Positions 63,215-64,000 of a stretch of 64,000 nucleotides of DNA are shown piece by piece. Both the position numbers and the translations under genes were made by a program. This DNA is from Hoplostethus atlanticus (Eukaryota; Chordata; Actinopteri; Trachichthyiformes; Trachichthyidae). The notes below the pieces were generated by a model. The model saw nothing but the letters and a program-made list of their open reading frames with translations. It was not told where the DNA came from and ran no database searches. The stretch spans positions 1-64,000 of the forward strand of contig JAXDDX010000292.1 of the NCBI GenBank assembly GCA_034670405.1, read 5' to 3'. Within the stretch, counting starts at the first letter, position 1. Each line of letters opens with the position of its first letter.

Positions 63215-63817
63215 TGTCGTGGCAATTTAAAGTCAATTGCACTTTGTCTAGTGGTGAGAACAGCTCAATAAAGCTATAACACAATATATGTCTTAAGAAT
63301 ATTTAATAAAACATTCTAGAGAAATACTTATAAGTAGGCACAATACCTTTTGCAACCAAGAGGGTTGTTCCGGGTAGAGAGCAAAAGCAGGTTACATCAG
63401 TCAAGCTTTATATACCTTTTCTAATATGCTGAGTCATGCTAAACCACATGACTAAAACTATCTCTTTCACAGTCCAAGGCAGTTTAGTGAAGACAAAGGA
63501 ATCAAACAGTGCACAGACACCTGATAGAAAAAAGGTACTTTCTATCATAATTAGAACATCCTGCTCTAACTCCCTACGACTCGTCCTGCGCTCCTAGGAA
63601 CTGCTTGTGTCCTTGGCATTACCAACAAAACCGTCTTTCATAACAATGCAACAGTTGTAATAAACTTCCAGCTAATAATCATGGGAAAAGAGGAAACATA
63701 TACTTCCCTCAGCTCAGTAGTTTTCCACTGGCTGTGACTATACTTATGCATATATTTTATTGCAGTTTATACTTCAAGCATATTATAAGCACACTTATAT
63801 TATTATTTTCCATAACA
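63215..63817 (-). repeat. ERV2 5' LTR (603 bp)
   Basis: Same termini and length as 56332-56934; a single substitution (63583 region, ACTCGT versus ACTTGT) in my side-by-side reading. Confidence 0.92.
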
Positions 63818-64000
63818 CTCCCCCACTTCGTAGCAATGGTACCTCCTAGAACCATTGGGACGACAAAACAACAGGTGACATCACGATACCAGGTTAGCAA
63901 CACAACAATCCTGCTTCTGCACGGAATTGATGCATCCCTACCAAAGGTGAGAAGTGATAGAGAAAGGGAGGAAGAAAACATAAGCATTACACTATACTAG
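63818..64000. other. Right flank, unassigned
   Basis: Starts CTCCCCCACTTC, which mimics the polypurine tract found inside ERV LTRs, then sequence I do not recognise. A plus-strand frame is open to the window end but shows no family resemblance. Confidence 0.3.

Larger units (their letters stand above)
56332..63817 (-). mobile_element. Endogenous retrovirus ERV2 (provirus, recent)
   Basis: 7,486 bp on the minus strand: 5' LTR 63215-63817, PBS for tRNA-Pro, gag, pro-pol, env, polypurine tract, 3' LTR 56332-56934. The two 603-bp LTRs differ at one position in my reading (ACTTGT/ACTCGT). Flanks ATCC and CTCC could be an imperfect 4-bp target duplication. Motif content and PBS point to a gammaretrovirus-like group. 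All genes carry frame breaks or deletions, so the copy is replication-defective. Confidence 0.92.

Noticed and set aside
1-64000. tRNA, rRNA, CRISPR arrays, bacterial promoters or operons
   Set aside because: Nothing in the sequence supports them; splice sites, LTRs, LINE tails and hAT target duplications show vertebrate DNA.

Overview
This window is almost certainly from a teleost fish genome, probably a spiny-rayed fish. The transposable-element mix points that way: a gammaretrovirus-type endogenous retrovirus (ERV) family, Ty3/Gypsy and DIRS retroelements, L2-type LINEs, several hAT families, THAP-bearing TTAA-flanked elements, and a scavenger-receptor/immunoglobulin host gene with short spliced exons. 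I found no rRNA, tRNA, CRISPR array or bacterial feature. Nearly all of the 64 kb is mobile DNA in nested insertions. The only host locus I can support is the 3' part of an SRCR-Ig transmembrane receptor gene on the minus strand at 16.6-18.0 kb, and it carries a one-base frameshift.

Layout. 1-9.85 kb: a THAP-containing (Kolobok-like) repeat whose 219-bp tandem units are split by an ERV (530-9612, minus strand, 4-bp TSD ctag). From about 2.53 to 14.69 kb the sequence is visibly corrupted (swollen homopolymers, doubled bases), so the ERV pol/gag and everything after it to 14.69 kb cannot be read as genes. 14.95-15.58 kb: a solo LTR with a perfect 5-bp TSD. 15.6-16.55 kb and 18.59-20.96 kb: two elements bounded by hairpins, with internal tandem repeats. 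21.8-23.3 kb: a second copy of the solo-LTR family, split by a 1,241-bp hAT element. 23.4-35.4 kb: a DIRS-like tyrosine-recombinase retroelement, interrupted by a multi-exon hAT transposase gene. That gene is interrupted in turn by a young Gypsy element (26795-31513) and followed by a THAP/TTAA element (31850-33625). 36.5-38.5 kb: a decayed SCAND3/ZBED-type hAT transposase.

38.9-53.4 kb is a deep nest inside a second THAP element copy. It holds a solo LTR, a 559-bp hAT MITE, a BED-finger hAT, and a Gypsy element. An L2 LINE sits in the Gypsy element, and the L2 holds a second L2 fragment, a gag-only LTR element and a 796-bp solo LTR. Exact target-site duplications fix much of the insertion order.

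56.3-63.8 kb is a second, recent ERV on the minus strand: 603-bp LTRs differing at one position, a tRNA-Pro-type primer-binding site, gag, pol and a shrunken env. All of its genes are damaged. 63.8-64.0 kb is unassigned flank.

The most unusual items are the gag-only LTR element at 45.3-47.8 kb (two zinc knuckles followed by long Ala/Pro/Glu repeats, tRNA-Ala-like PBS, reading frame open through LTR and PBS), the hairpin-bounded elements, the ERV env genes that lost the surface subunit while one keeps an open frame, and the recent but defective second ERV.
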